DNA of 64,000 nucleotides, taken from assembly GCA_018806985.1 (NCBI GenBank), contig JADANN010000339.1:620001-684000 (forward strand), in the 5' to 3' direction. Both the position numbers and the translations under genes were made by a program. Positions 35,155 to 47,867 of the stretch are shown one piece after another (the stretch's first letter is position 1; each line of letters begins with the position of its first letter). The notes beneath the pieces were generated by a model. It had not been told where the DNA came from, did no database searches, and saw only the letters and a program-made list of their open reading frames with translations. The stretch comes from Angiostrongylus vasorum (Eukaryota; Nematoda; Chromadorea; Rhabditida; Metastrongylidae).

Positions 35155-36154
35155 GTATATAGTAGTACCGCGAGTTTTGAGGAGTTACGGAGAGGTGTTT
35201 CATCATCGTATGGGGGTGCTTAGCATCCGAAGGATCGTGAAGTGTCGTTATGAATGGTCATCTCCTGTTCACGTTTTCTTGTTTTCCTGTTAATACTTCA
35301 ACTATATTTTTGTCCTTCTGGATTGCCTAGGTGTTGCTGCCTTATTATCAACGATTGTGCGTCAGTTTGTTGCTACGTCTGTACGACCATTATCTTCCTT
35401 TCCAATCAATTCAAATTCATTGTTGTGTATTTTCAGAGTATTTAACTATTGTCGGGTTGTCGTCATGGTGTTATGTGCATCCTACAATTTACGTGCCCAT
35501 TCGACCATGCTACCTCATGCCGGTGAAGATTGTCGATACGAGTTACCACCGTCCGTGCCATCGCATTTCCCGGCTTCGAAGCCAATTTCTCTCAGGTCCG
35601 TCATGATTACGTATGATGCGTTCACATAGGTGAATCCCGAACGACGCCTTATCCAAGTTAAATTTTGCGACTGCGGCGATTTCTTGTACTGGTTTCAAGT
35701 CACAGCTTCCTCGAATTACAGCTTGGACGAGGAAAAGTGTAGTCGTAAATCTATCTTCTTCGTGCGCACGTTATTCTTCCGACGCGTTAAACTTAGCTTT
35801 TCGTTTTCAGTCGCTGAAATTCGTGTATCGTTTACTAGTCATTATGAAGTAGAATTTGAAGTTGTGTTATCGTATAGTAAGACCTCTAGGTCTCCTTGCT
35901 GCACGGTTGATGGATCTGGTGTTTCACCACCGATAGAGCGGCTTTACTCTTCCTTGTCTTCTTCGCCGGACTCCATAGGCTCCATCAAATCGAGGTTCAT
36001 TACTAATATATGGTATCACCCATAAGAAGGAAAAGGATTATTAAACCTTCAATCTGATGAGAAGTTCGTAAACGAGAAAGAGGTAGCCACCTAACACCAA
36101 ATGAGTCCGTTTCCCTTTTGGCTGGCTTAGATTTCCTTTTCACTCGTTTATAAA

Positions 36155-36163
36155 TATCCTTAG
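36155..36163 (+). promoter_or_regulatory. Candidate spliced-leader acceptor before the SERTA gene
   Basis: TATCCTTAG ends immediately before ATG at 36164. Nematode pre-mRNAs often receive a spliced leader at such an AG close to the start codon. Inferred from sequence only. Confidence 0.4.
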
Positions 36164-38172
36164 ATGAGTTCCGTTGTTAGAATGTTGTCATCTTTTGCAT
36201 TGTTTCTCAGTGAGAATTCATTTAGCTCATCGTCACGGTCTTCGGCGGAGCGCGAGATTGAACGTCAGCAGCGTCGGCAGCTACTCGACGCTAGCTTGCT
36301 CAAAATGCGCGCATCCAACAACATTCCTCTGCGAAAACATCTGCTCGTTTACAACATTGTTAAGCAGCTCCAGGTAATTCAAAGTTTGTGTTTTTTGAAA
36401 TACCTTGGGGGACAGTGTACTCATCGTTTGATAGGTTTCGTTAACCTCACACCATGTCTGATTACAGCGCGATCTGGACCTGTTGGACGACGAGGAGTTG
36501 TACTGCAACCTAATGGACGAGAGCTACGGTGAACGTATGGACGTCGACGAACGTCGATGGCCTTTTGGTGCCACGTCGGCGCCTTCAGCTACGTTACCAG
36601 CTTGTGCCGTTTCCATTCCGGTCACTGCGCAGGTTGCACCTCCGCAACAAGAGGAGCGCCGCGTAGCTGAAGGCTCCACTTCTCTTATTTCTAAAGATCT
36701 GGATATGGACGTGAGCAAGGTGGTGCAGCAGGAACCGCAGACTCCTGGACTGGAAATGTGGTCATGGTGTGACACCACGATAAAGGGAGATGATCGTACC
36801 ACATCACACTCAAACTACGATATATTCGAATCGATTCAGGTACGGATATTCCTACAGTGTTTCGTCGTGCTCTTTAGTTCTTGAGATATTTTCCTTTCTT
36901 TGTCCCCGAATTATTTATTCGCCACCAGTGATGGTTGTTTGCTCGCGAGACATCCGGGTGTGCTTTGTACACCTATTAACGCAATCAGACTTTGATTGTA
37001 CTGTACACACTATCTCTTCGTCTACCTACATTTTCGTAGTCGGCGGTGTGTACTGTTTCTCATAATAATCTGATCTCGTGCACAATGCTCTGGCGTGGCT
37101 AATAAGTGGCGCGTCTCACGTGACGGCGCGAGCTAATTTATAAGTGAGTTCAGCGAGAAGAGATTCGAGACTACATGCACACTTTGTGTCTTCATGCTTT
37201 AGTTTGCTGAAGCATTTCTGGGATAGGTTACACAGAGCTGTCTTCAAAGTTTGATTCATTCCTAAATATGGTTAAGGGGGACGAGTTACTTGGTAGCAGT
37301 GGAGCCGTTCGCCGCAGGAACGGTGCTGGTTCTATAGCGCTCCATGCTCACCAAGCCTCTTATCTTTCCGAGGTTAGGAAATTGGTGGCGGACTTGTCTA
37401 GGCTCGACGCACTCTTTCAAATCCACACAGGAACGCTGTAGCCCGGCGATCCTAGGATTTTGGGTGAAGCGTCTGAGCAGGCGTCCAACGACATTTGATG
37501 AAGAAGACGAAAAGCACTAGCCCATACTTAGGAAGTTCAAAGATCTTAGTGGATGATAGATGTAAGGAGACGAATGGAATGCAAGAAGTACGGGGATCCG
37601 TACGGTAAATGTAAAGATGCGGCATAGTAAAGTGGAGATATATGTTCATATCAGAGTGTAGTTGTAAAAAGGCTGGGCAGCCGCTATCTAGAAAAGAACT
37701 TTGGGTTGATGCTTATATTCAAAATCACTATTATTATTTTGCTTTGACTAGGTACTTTGACCTAAAACGCAAAGTGAAAAATGCCTTGTTTTGTGCTCAC
37801 AACAGAGATAAGGTTAGGTTGACTGATACGACAAGGGTTAAATAGAATCACGAGAGCTGCATGGTGAGGTGATAAAGTTGTTGGTCGCTGGGTACCGTAG
37901 GTTCTTTTGTCTATTGGTTAGCTTAAACGCATAGCACAGTACAAGTTTAGGATGCTGTGGACGATTCGTTTGTCGCATGGAGTTGGACGGTAAGTGGTGC
38001 TAGTTCCAACGCTGACGCATGGTGGACTGAACGTTCAAGAGCGACATCGTTTGGTACAACTTCCCGTTTTGAACCCATCTGGAGCATAGGAGCTGATCCG
38101 CTCGGCGCGACAAATTTCAGCCGTTTCGAGCTTCAGCATTTGTTCCCATCGCAGGTGCTTCTACAGGCATAG
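36164..38172 (+). CDS. SERTA-motif protein, three exons
   Basis: SERTA proteins (SERTAD/TRIP-Br, CDCA4, Drosophila taranis) are nuclear co-regulators linked to E2F and CDK control. Exons: 36164-36373, 36468-36839, 37951-38172, all phase 0, giving about 267 aa. Exon 1 holds the motif at about residues 36-70: QRRQLLDASLLKMRAS followed by LRKHLLVYNIVKQLQ, which aligns by eye with CDCA4 (SLLDMSLVKLQ and SVLIANTVRQIQ). Exon 2 starts with an acidic stretch, RDLDLLDDEELYCNLMDE, then a Pro/Ala-rich and acidic linker. Exon 3 is Ser/Thr/Trp-rich. The start ATG sits directly after TATCCTTAG, a good trans-splice acceptor. A phase-compatible upstream exon (to 35994) joining at 36211 is possible. Intron 2 carries a family-L repeat. 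The family call rests on one short motif. Confidence 0.6.
37275..37625 (+). mobile_element. Family-L copy in SERTA intron 2
   Basis: S1-like head (CTCACCAAGCCTCTTATC, AATTGGTGGCGGACTTG) followed by the L body with AAAGATCTTAGTGGATGATA and GGGGATCCGTACGG. Confidence 0.6.
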
Positions 38173-39718
38173 TCTCCAGTCATGCAATGCTCTTGTTCAC
38201 ACCTCACAAATAGCGTTTATGTGCCCTCAAACAACCACCTACAACACCTGTTTGTATAGCTTTTCTTTAATGTGCATAGTGTAGTTCTAGTTCGATCTCT
38301 GGCACTCAGCCGAGTTCTTCCTAATTTGGCTTGACGCCGACCATCCACTGGTTCCCCAGTTACCCCGACATCCTCTTGTTTATGTTTTTCTTCCACATTT
38401 TTTTCGCTGTTCATTGTTCTCGTGCTTAGCAGGTGTGATATCCAGCTCATTGTGCAAAGATAACCAGGAGTATCGTTGTAGTCATAGTAGTGCTTTTTTT
38501 TTTCGGTATTTCGCAATTTCTGTCCCGTGCTCGAGTTCTCCGTTTGCCACAAAGTTCATATCTATCTATTATCATACTATTGTGATTGTAAGTTGTGATG
38601 GTTTGTAGGATCAACAGTGCTGCTCGCACGGTTTCCCCACTGCCTTTTTTCGGTTAGGGTCACCTTGTCTTAGTCAATCTATGCTGACGCCCTCATTTAC
38701 ATTCAGAAACCTCATTTTAAAGCGTGTATCTGGCTCCTTAATCACTATTAGCGGTCTGGCTAAATAGTTTCAAAGTACAATATTTATCATGTAGTTTGCG
38801 AAGTTTCAATTAATTTCACACTGCTTAGTACGTTGTTTGAAGAGTTATTGCTCTGATCTTTCTTGAATACTTGTTTCTAACGCTTTCCTTTCCTGTCCCT
38901 ATGATGGTTTCATGAATTGGCCCTTCTTTCGTCTAGGTTTCGCTGATATCCCCTCACGTAGTGAGCATAGTGAACTCTTTACCAAGCAGGTCACCCCGTT
39001 GCGGTTTAGCTGTTGCCTTGTAGTGGAACCTCCTTAGCCTTAGTGCGCGTTGGGTATTATGCCCCTGTGAATGCAACAGTGTACACTAGGCTAAGACCAC
39101 CATCTCACCCATCCTCTCATCTTAGCGGGTTATTACCATACCTACTCATACCATGATCAGGCACCTCTTTCCATCTCGTTTGTGTTATATGGGTTTGTAC
39201 TTGTTCTTTTGTTTTCCGATTCAGAATCTGCATACATGTTCTTAAATGTGATACGTTACCCCTCTCAGTCTGATGTGCATTTTTATCTCTCAGTTAACAC
39301 AATGTAGCTTTATTCGTAATCCATTCATTAACAACCGGTTTTTTTTTCTGTACCATTTTTCCGTCTGTGTGATCAATCTCATTCCTTATATACCATTCGA
39401 GATGTGAACCGTACTTATGTGATGTCCCGCTGCAGATGTGGGACGGAGGTATACAGCCCCAACGCGGTCCATGCTCCCACTAGTCATGTCGTAGTCCTTG
39501 GCTCAATGTAACCTTGTGGGGACTAAATGCTCGTAATTGTTGATGTATGCAAAAGAAAACATGATCAAACAAAGAGCATCTCATCGTCTTCACACGCTTA
39601 CATCGCCTGCTTGCTTGTCACTTACATATGCACCTAGTGGAATCCTATTCTATTTCTCAGATGGTCAAGGTGTTAGTTCATAGTCATTGGTTTGTATATA
39701 ATTTTTCTTCCATCTTAA

Positions 39719-39721
39719 AAG

Positions 39722-39756
<35 letters not shown>

Positions 39757-39836
39757 GTAGGGGTGGCGTATCTGACCACATAGCGTTCTTTGTGTGTTTG
39801 AGTATGTGTATGTGTGTGTTTGTGTGTGTGTGTAGA
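39719..39836. repeat. TA and GT microsatellites
   Basis: A TA run at 39721-39750 is followed about 40 bp later by an imperfect GT run at 39788-39832. Confidence 0.9.
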
Positions 39837-40080
39837 GCATTTGCGTCTTGTCATATTTCTTTGCTTGACTCCTAGGGCCTTCTGCGTGTACAAAGGGTTC
39901 TCTGTTCCATTGTATGTTTTGTAAGATAGTTATGGATTCCCCATTTCAATTTCATCTATCGTAAATTTCGAGTCCGTAGTTTAATATGTCGACATAAATA
40001 TTATGCTAACAGTTTGGAATTTGAAGTGAGAAACGTTAAGGATTTCTATAACGGAAATACAATTTGATGGAGTCTTAAAG

Positions 40081-40485
40081 ATGTTGGGTTTTATACTAAA
40101 TAAAATTAGGAGTAGACTGGTCAATAACGGTGAGGTTGTTGGGATGATTCTCTTTTGTGTTTGTTCTTACCGTACCAGTGATTTCCGTGCTAAAATACCG
40201 CTAAGGTCTGAGTATTTACCCCTACATTTCCTAGAATCAGATTATGGACACCTAGACAGTCTGCACACTTTCTATCTGTTCTTAGAAGCAGAAGTTGTGC
40301 GCAGCCAGACAGTGTATACATTTTTCTTAAAATCCATACATTATCCTGAGAATGTTGTAATAGGAGGGAACAATGCGACAGTTTCATTGGTTATCGTAGC
40401 GTTTTTCCTACAATCCCTGAGAAATCCAGTTTGGCGTAGGCTTCACATAACACATGCGCTACAGTTCTTCGGCACATATCAGTAG
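40081..40485 (+). CDS. Unrecognised 134-codon open frame
   Basis: An open run from an ATG with no known motif; it is rich in Phe, Leu and Val. There is no convincing acceptor upstream and no donor at its end. It may be chance, or a single-exon gene I do not recognise. Confidence 0.15.
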   Translation: MLGFILNKIRSRLVNNGEVVGMILFCVCSYRTSDFRAKIPLRSEYLPLHFLESDYGHLDSLHTFYLFLEAEVVRSQTVYTFFLKSIHYPENVVIGGNNATVSLVIVAFFLQSLRNPVWRRLHITHALQFFGTYQ

Positions 40486-41215
40486 TTTTCTGGTATATGG
40501 AGAATTGAACGACATGAGAACGTGACAGACGTGTAAAAGGGTCTGCGATAGCGATAAACTTGTAAATTCTCTAGAACGTGACGTTAGTTTTAAAACGGTT
40601 TTCAAGTTGTTCCGATCTTCAAGAACTGAAGAGCGGTGCGAATGCTTTCCTGAACGCAGTTTCTGGGTAACACGCAACATCAACAATGCTTCGGTGGATA
40701 TAACTGTGTTGTTGTGGACAAAATCACGATTGCAAATCGCTTTGTTGCTGGAAATACGAGCCTCCGCGTTGAGAAGAGAGAATGGAACGATTTCGCGGCT
40801 TCAGATAATCATAGCTTTGTCGCCATTGAATAAGAGAATCGAATTTTTGCTGAGAAACTAATGGATATACATTCAAACGGTTCTTCTTTCACTTATAAAC
40901 TTTATTAAAAGTTGAGATGCATTTGTTCAAAGTCGGAAGTCTAAATTACATTCTGCTATCTCTGCATCTGAATGTGTTACCTTTAAAATCTAAGAAGGAA
41001 CTTTACGTGTGTTAACAAACTGGTCATAGAGGTAAAAAAGTATTTTTACGGTATTTCCATTGACAAGTCATAATTTTAACACTAGGAACGAAATAAACCT
41101 CTGTTGAACTCTTAAGAAGCTTAAGAGGCTCTTAATGGTCGTTTTTGCTTAAAAACATCTTTACATTTGACCAGATTAGTAAATGAACTTCTATCTCTAT
41201 CTGTTATTGTGATTA

Positions 41216-41462
41216 GGAACGGGTACAGCGCACTGATTAGAGATGCTTTACAGTACACAAGTCGTTGATTCGATCCCTCTTCCTAGTCTAACAAATCCCT
41301 CTTCACTAATCTGGAAGGACAAAATCACTATGTGTATCAGTAGGCCGCTGAAAGTGGTTGTATAGGCCAGGTTTGCATTTAGTCACGCTCTAGGATTCTT
41401 GATGAGGTCGAATGCATGGTGCTAGAGGATTGATCGACGTCGAAAGCCATGTCCTCTTATCC
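41216..41462 (+). mobile_element. S1 SINE, diverged
   Basis: Head GGGTACAGCGCACTGATTAG, B box TGATTCGATCC, tail near TCCTCTTATCC. Several short deletions. Confidence 0.65.
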
Positions 41463-41531
41463 TATATAGTGGTTGTTAGTTGTGAACTAATGGTGGCAAT
41501 TGTTTGTTTATTTGGCGTCTTTTGTTTACAG

Positions 41532-41621
41532 GCGTTACCACAACATTGGCGTGACACTGTAAAAAAAGGAAAGAAAGTTGTTCCAGTGTTTACGCATATA
41601 AGAGAATTAAACCGTATTTAG
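41532..41621 (+). CDS. Exon-like terminal ORF, ALPQHWRDTVKK
   Basis: A strong acceptor TTTGTTTACAG is followed in phase 0 by ALPQHWRDTVKKGKK, then VVPVFTHIRELNRI and a stop. It looks like a last coding exon, but its parent is unknown. It could splice to SERTA exon 3, whose end contains CAG|GTGCTTC at 38153, in phase 0, giving an alternative C-terminus. That is a guess from phase only. Confidence 0.25.
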   Translation, partial: ALPQHWRDTVKKGKKVVPVFTHIRELNRI

Positions 41622-44600
41622 AAGTGAGAACTAACCAGCCTAGCCTCGAATAACATTTTGATGTTTTCACTATGACCCTTGACCAAAGTGTGATGTTCTT
41701 AGTATTCTAAGTCCTACGTGACGCCTAATGGGTAAGTACTGTTGGATTGTGGGTAGTGAATGCAACATGTTACTACGTTGAACAACATGAACTATTTTTT
41801 AGGTCAACAAATTATTCACTCATTCTGCTTCACAAGTATAATTTAGAGCTTTTCAACAAAAATACTGCTAACACAAGTTGAAACAGCAATTTGTGAAACC
41901 AGATGCTCCAGCAGAAACCAGTCATCGATACCAAACAATAGACGTGACTGACACTCGAAGGATAACCGCTGCACTGCGAAACAATGATCAATTTTACGAC
42001 CCAGACAGAAGAAATACGAGTTCATCAGCGTGACTTTGATGACTACCGTGATAATACCGAGTTCATTGAATTACTGTAATAATTCGGAGAAATGCTGATT
42101 ACGGTCGCCAGTAGAATGAAACATTCCCAATGATTCTACGATATTAGCTCGAGAGTTAGCAGAGTATAAGCCCCTTAACTCGTCATTTACTCAACTATGG
42201 GGTCACCTCTAGAGTTCGTCAATTGTTAAGAAGTAGTAAAACAGTGTTCTGTTACTTCTGTATGAAAGCACACGGTTCGTGTTTGGTTTGTCTTCCAGCC
42301 CATTTGACTATTCCAAGGATATGATAAGTACTATTCGTTGGAATTCGCACGCAAACGGTTCTTTCTTTCATTGCGGTTCTACATTAGCATTGTCTTTCGC
42401 TACATCCCCAATAATACGTTGGCTTAAGTAGGCTTGTTTAGGAAAAAACATTCACTTCTCATAGGAAAGCTAGCGTATGTTGCTTCAACCAGTATCTGAA
42501 TAGAACATGTGCAGGACAGTGCACTGTCTTCCGATTCGTTGAGGTTTTTCTTTGTCCGCTTGTTGAATTTATTTCCAGAAGAAGTAAAATCGTAATCGTG
42601 TTAGCAAGAAGGGAATGAGAAATTATGAACGATTGGTTAAGCTGTGTTGTACCTTTGAAAACTGTTTGAAATTGAGAGTAATATGTAGAAATACATTTGC
42701 GTAATTGGAAGAGTTTCTGAAAAAGAATTTTACTTTTTTGTTGCTTCCAGTGATTCTAAGTTTTCTATGTTTGGCCATTGAGAAGAAAAAAAGGATTTGT
42801 TGTTGTTCGATGTCAGTGGTCGGTTTTTCATCTGTGAGCTCGTTGATCGTTGAGCGATTTGGTTCGCGCCTTTAGGGGGCGTCCACTAGTTCGTCGGATC
42901 GGATCACGTGCCTGAGGAAACTACTTATTTTCAGTATCTCAACAGGAATGCCGTTGTTCTTTGGTCAACGAAGTGGTGAATGGGAACAATATTTTTCTTA
43001 GGACTACACGATCTCAGTGATTTAGCCACTCACTAGTTTTGACAAGGGAGCGGTCCCCGGTTTAACTACGAGACAAAAGTCGGTTCAAGCGCTCCCACTC
43101 CATCATGGTTACCATCAAAATAGGGACGTCGACATCTTCATGAATGACGATGCGATCTCTCAGTGCCGGAAAACGTTTTCGCATTTATTCAAGTCGGTAT
43201 AAGTGAAAAAGCGGTACAAGTCGAAGACGTGGTTTAGCCAAAACAGTTTCTTTAATAGTTCTTTAGAAACATTGTTTTTTCTTTTCTTCATCTAGATTTT
43301 TTTCATCGAAAATTATTGGGTAACAATCCATGTTTCTCCTTCACGCCTTCAGAGCAAGTTGATATCGCTTACGTTCTATCTGTCTGACGTATATTTGAAG
43401 ATTTACGACTACTAGTGAAGAAAATATGTAATTTACTATGGTCTTCGAAGGAGATTTGGGTCCAGCTAGGTCTTGCAGGATTTTCTTTGCTCCTGAAAGA
43501 TGTCAAGATAGAGAAAGAGGTAGCCCTAGACCGATGTGGTATTATGACAAAATGAACGAACCTCGTTAGTTTTTCCTTATTTTTCTGCATATTGCATTCC
43601 CTGTATAATTATTGTCTGTTGCAATTTGAGAATCAGTGGAAGTAATCACCAATATAATAATTATTATCGATAGTCTTGATGAAGTCTTACGTATCCGATG
43701 AACACCAGCCGTTTCTGTTTGTTCCTGCCACATTGCCGAGCTGAGCCGTTCAGAGGTCTCTGATCACTAGAGAAACTCGATGAATAACACGCTTTCCGTT
43801 CAAGACCGAAGGTTAGCTACAGATAGATAAGATCATCGGACTCTGTTGTGGAAATTGTTTAAAATCACGTGTTTTTCAGGAGCATACGTAAATCTCCATT
43901 GTTAGAGGAGACGTTGAATTACCTCGAACGTTCTTTGCTTTGATTGTAGGCATTCAGCCAAATCGACGATGTGCTAGATACAATTATACTACGCAAACAC
44001 ACCCAAATACGCATGAATGGGTATGATTACTTGTTTATCCTCTGAGTCTACTTCATCTCAGCGCAGGTGCAGTGCTCAATTTGATTCCCCCGTCTAACTC
44101 CATTCATCCCACTCCCATGTTTCTCTACGGATGCGCCACGTATTCTCGCGACTAACCGGCTCGGGATCATTCGTACAAAGGAGATCCGTGGTGTAAAAGT
44201 CACCATTAATCTTCAGTTAATTCGAAGCCTGAACATTCTGGTGCATTACAACGATTCCGATGTGATCAATAGTCTTATCGTGTACGATGTATGTCCCACA
44301 CGAGAACAGAATGGCCAAACTGTGTTTCATCTATACGTACACTGGACAATGATGGGAATTGGACAGAAAATTATTAATGTTGCTAGAACCAGATTTATTC
44401 CCTAACTGCTGCACACAAATCGGGGGTTGGGGTGGGGGTGGATGGGGGGTTGTATCGACCGGTCCATTTAAATGCTAGTTCTGGTCGTCGTCACACAACG
44501 ACATGCGATTCCTATCGTTGATTCACGGAGATTGCTAGAGGAAAGTCGAAATAAAGGAAATAAAACATGTCGTAGTTACTACGAAATAAAGTAATTTAAA

Positions 44601-45064
44601 TTAAACCGACTCTCACTTAACCTCAGCTTGAATAGTCAATACATTTTTTGGATTGTTCAGCTTAAGAAGAGTGGGTTAAGGGAAGGGGCTGAGGAAGACG
44701 AGAACGTCGAGATATTAGCAGAATAACACTTGTCTAACAACCTCACATAAGCTGGATAATCCAGAGAAAAGCAGTATGAATTTTAAAAGGTTTCTAAAAT
44801 ACAGAACTACAGTGCATTGCTTGCCACCCTCTACTGTTTTGCAACGTATTCGAATGGAACATATAAGGAAATGTAAAAAATGAACATTGATATCTTACTA
44901 ATGTCAATAATTTGTCGACATTCGCCAGAAGTATCCACCCATCTCTTGGGATTTCTAAGGTATTGGAGAGGATGGGCACCTATTTAATTGCACATATGAG
45001 CGAAAACACTCGCCACGTTGAAAATTTGAACGACTATATTTGAGCTTGTCATGAGCTACATTTA
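41622..45064. other. No gene recognised
   Basis: 3.4 kb with only short frames; the one notable item is the G-rich run at 44422-44449. Confidence 0.5.
44422..44449 (+). other. Candidate G-quadruplex
   Basis: Four runs of four to six G (44422-44426, 44429-44432, 44434-44438, 44444-44449) with loops of two, one and five bases. Confidence 0.8.
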
Positions 45065-45256
45065 CTAAACTGAAGGCCCCTACGATGCTCAGTTATTTGC
45101 TGAACTTGGACCCCAGGCCAGATTCCCCGGAAAGTGTAATAGCAGGTTTGAATCTGACATGGGGTCCAAGTTTTGCGAGTAACTCAGCATCATTGTGGTT
45201 GTATTTCACTAATACCCTGCCGTAAAAAGTAATAGTAGGCAGTAGATAAAAAAGTT
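45065..45256 (+). mobile_element. M SINE, 5'-damaged
   Basis: Kept parts are CCGGAAAGTGTAATAGCAGG, AGCATCATTGTGGTTGTATT and the tail AGTAGGCAGTAGATAAAA. Confidence 0.6.
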
Positions 45257-46323
45257 AAGCGTTGAACGCAACTGTTGTCCACAGATGTTTTCCAAAACGT
45301 AGAAGAATTCCTATTCTAGCAAAATGAAATCTTGGTTCTATAGAGCCACAACTCGTTCTTGTTCTGCCTCCAACCTTTTTTTATAGTCTGTCGATGTTCG
45401 TTTGTTAAACGACGAAGCGGTTGAACAAACAGAATCTCTTTCATCGGGGGCACCATGCTGTCACCGCTGAATGCAAAATTAACAGTGGCGACACCTGCGT
45501 TCGCGCTAAAATTTCTGGAGAAAAAACCTGTTCAAGGAACTTTCTTTCTTTTTGTTACAATATCGTGAAATTTACTGCTTATATTTGTGAAGACCTGAAA
45601 TTCCAGAGCTCTTGATTTCTTGCGAATTATGGACAAAATCATAATGGTCGTAGAATGCTTCAATAATCGATGTCCCATTTAGTAGACTGAGGAGTTGAGA
45701 ACTTTACATGCCTGTAAAGTGGACTCTTCCCTATCTCTCTAAAGACATATATAACTTTTACAAAAGTTTCTTCAATCTCAATTTTATCTGGAATTAGAAT
45801 TCTCAGAAAATCGGAAACGAATTTGGACCATTGAAGTTTCCGATGCGAGAGTATGACTCGTGACCACCAACAAGACTTTGGGGGCACCATCTTATCTTAT
45901 TGGACGAAGTCGCGTTTATTCGATTTCTCCTTAGAATTAGAAGCGTAGAAGTGCGTCTTGTGAGCTCCAAAGCATTCAGTATCTGTTCTTCGTTGAATTA
46001 GAAAACTTCTAATTAGTTGGGAACGACCATAGATTCCATTTGATTTTATTTAATTTGAGTTCACTCTGAGTTGCAACATCTTGTTCTAAATTAGAATGCG
46101 GTCATTATTTTCATCGTAGTGATAACACGCATTGAAGTCCATACATATTAAACTTGATGTGATAAACACCAGACAGGAGTTTCCAACACGTCAAAAATAC
46201 ATTTCAATCATTCCCTTTATAAGCGTATTGAGTAAAAAACTTCTACAGTACATTCGACCAATGATTCGAAAAACAATACAGTTGACAGTTTTAACAGAAC
46301 CAGGTGTTGTCGTTGTTTTTCAG

Positions 46324-46377
46324 GCATTACGAAAATATCTCTACGATCGGGGAAAAAAGCCGGATAGATTGATTTGA
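46324..46377 (+). CDS. Exon-like terminal ORF, ALRKYLYDRGKKPDRLI
   Basis: A pyrimidine-rich acceptor GTTTTTCAG is followed in phase 0 by ALRKYLYDRGKKPDRLI and a stop. It has the same lysine/arginine-rich character and the same AL start as the ORF at 41532. No upstream partner was found. It may be chance. Confidence 0.2.
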   Translation, partial: ALRKYLYDRGKKPDRLI

Positions 46378-47071
46378 TGAATGAACAACCGGGTGTCAGT
46401 CAGTACCGGACGTACTGAATACTCCAAATATGTGATGATAGAGGGAATTCGATAAGGTGACGTACGTCCTAAATGTCATTAGATGATGCGATAACGTTTC
46501 ACGATAACTACGATTCTCTTCGTCGTCTTCTCGCATAAAAACGCGCCCTCACATGTCTTTTTTGTTTTCTTGTTCCGATACAGTTTTACCGTAGACAAAA
46601 CTAAGTACGACGATTTTGTTAAAGAAAACTAAGAGGTAATGTTGATTGCCAAGGAACTTTTGTCAAGGAATCATCCAGAAATAAGATTTCTGTCATACCC
46701 AAGCTTCCCCTCATAGCTTCGTACTATAACAGTGACCTGGATAAAAGCATAACATTTTACTTAGATATAAAATAAATATAAATAATTTGACAGGCTAATT
46801 GAAAATGTTGCATTTTTTCAAAGATCTCATGGAATGAACCAGCTAGTAGTTGTTAGTTAAGAATTTCATTTTTTCAAAGTGAAATCCCAGATATCTTAAC
46901 GGAAGCGTAATGCCACACTTTTTTATTGTCCGAGGTTGAGATCTAGTATAAATTGGCTTATATCGATAAGCTTAGAAAAAACAACATAGAAGATATTGTT
47001 TATAGTTAGTGAAGTTGTCTAAGCACTTGTGCATAGAACTGGAATCCTCATCCAGTCAGTAGCAATCAGCA

Positions 47072-47350
47072 TAACGTGTATAGCGCAGTGGTTAGAGAAG
47101 CAATGCATTGCACACCCGATCGATCGCTAGTTTTACACCAAGCTTCGGGCTGGCCGTGCATTCCATTCCTCCGGGTTTGGGGAATTGCTACCGGACTTGT
47201 ATGTGAGGTTAGCAGGCCTGACTCGATACATCAGTAGACTACCGCAAGTCATTGTAAAGGCCTGAAATGCATTCAGTCACTTCTATCGATGCTTGATGAA
47301 GTCGAAGGCACGTTTCTCGGGTGTTGAACAAGCAGAGAGCTTCATCCCAT
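47072..47350 (+). mobile_element. S1 SINE, diverged
   Basis: Head ACGTGTATAGCGCAGTGGTT. The body keeps TTGCTACCGGACTTG and TCATTGTAAAGGCC; tail GAGAGCTTCATCCC. Confidence 0.7.
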
Positions 47351-47867
47351 TTTTTGTCCAGAATAATGACCACATTGATCTTCTGGTCGGTCGTCGAGGT
47401 GCTGGTGTTTATCAACCACATGTGGAGTATTCAGTTATGATTCGGATTTGTCGAAGGTCTATTTCGTTTCGATAATTCTTTTTCATATTCAGCACCGTTT
47501 AACAACCTTGTTATGGAATGTTCCAGAACCGTTTACAGCTAAGTTACAAACCAGTTCAAGTGTGAAGAAAAAAAGTTTCGAACAAAAACTAGAATGTTTC
47601 ATGTCTCAACTTAAAAATTTTTTAATATTTAGCTAGTTAGGTCCACTACAAAATGTCGTGAGTCCAAAGAACGACACAGGAAAAATAAAATCGGAAACCA
47701 CCTAGGAGCAATCAGTCATACTAAACATAGGATTTTCCAGAAACTTTTTGAGACTATCTATATTTCACACTGGTTGCCGTCGAGCGATAAGCCGTTGATG
47801 ACATTGAACGAGAAATGAGAATGTGAGAAACTTTTTTTCCTGTTTTATACCAATATAAAGGAAATAA

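Larger units (their letters stand above)
38173..41215. other. Gap downstream of the SERTA gene
   Basis: T-rich plus strand with microsatellites at 39.72-39.84 kb and the 40081 frame. It could be a long 3' intron if the exon at 41532 belongs to the SERTA gene. Confidence 0.4.

Noticed and set aside
35630..36025. 131-codon plus frame as a definite first exon of the SERTA gene
   Set aside because: Its end can splice in phase to 36211, but it has no ATG after the only good acceptor, and a clean trans-splice acceptor precedes ATG 36164. Left as a possibility only.
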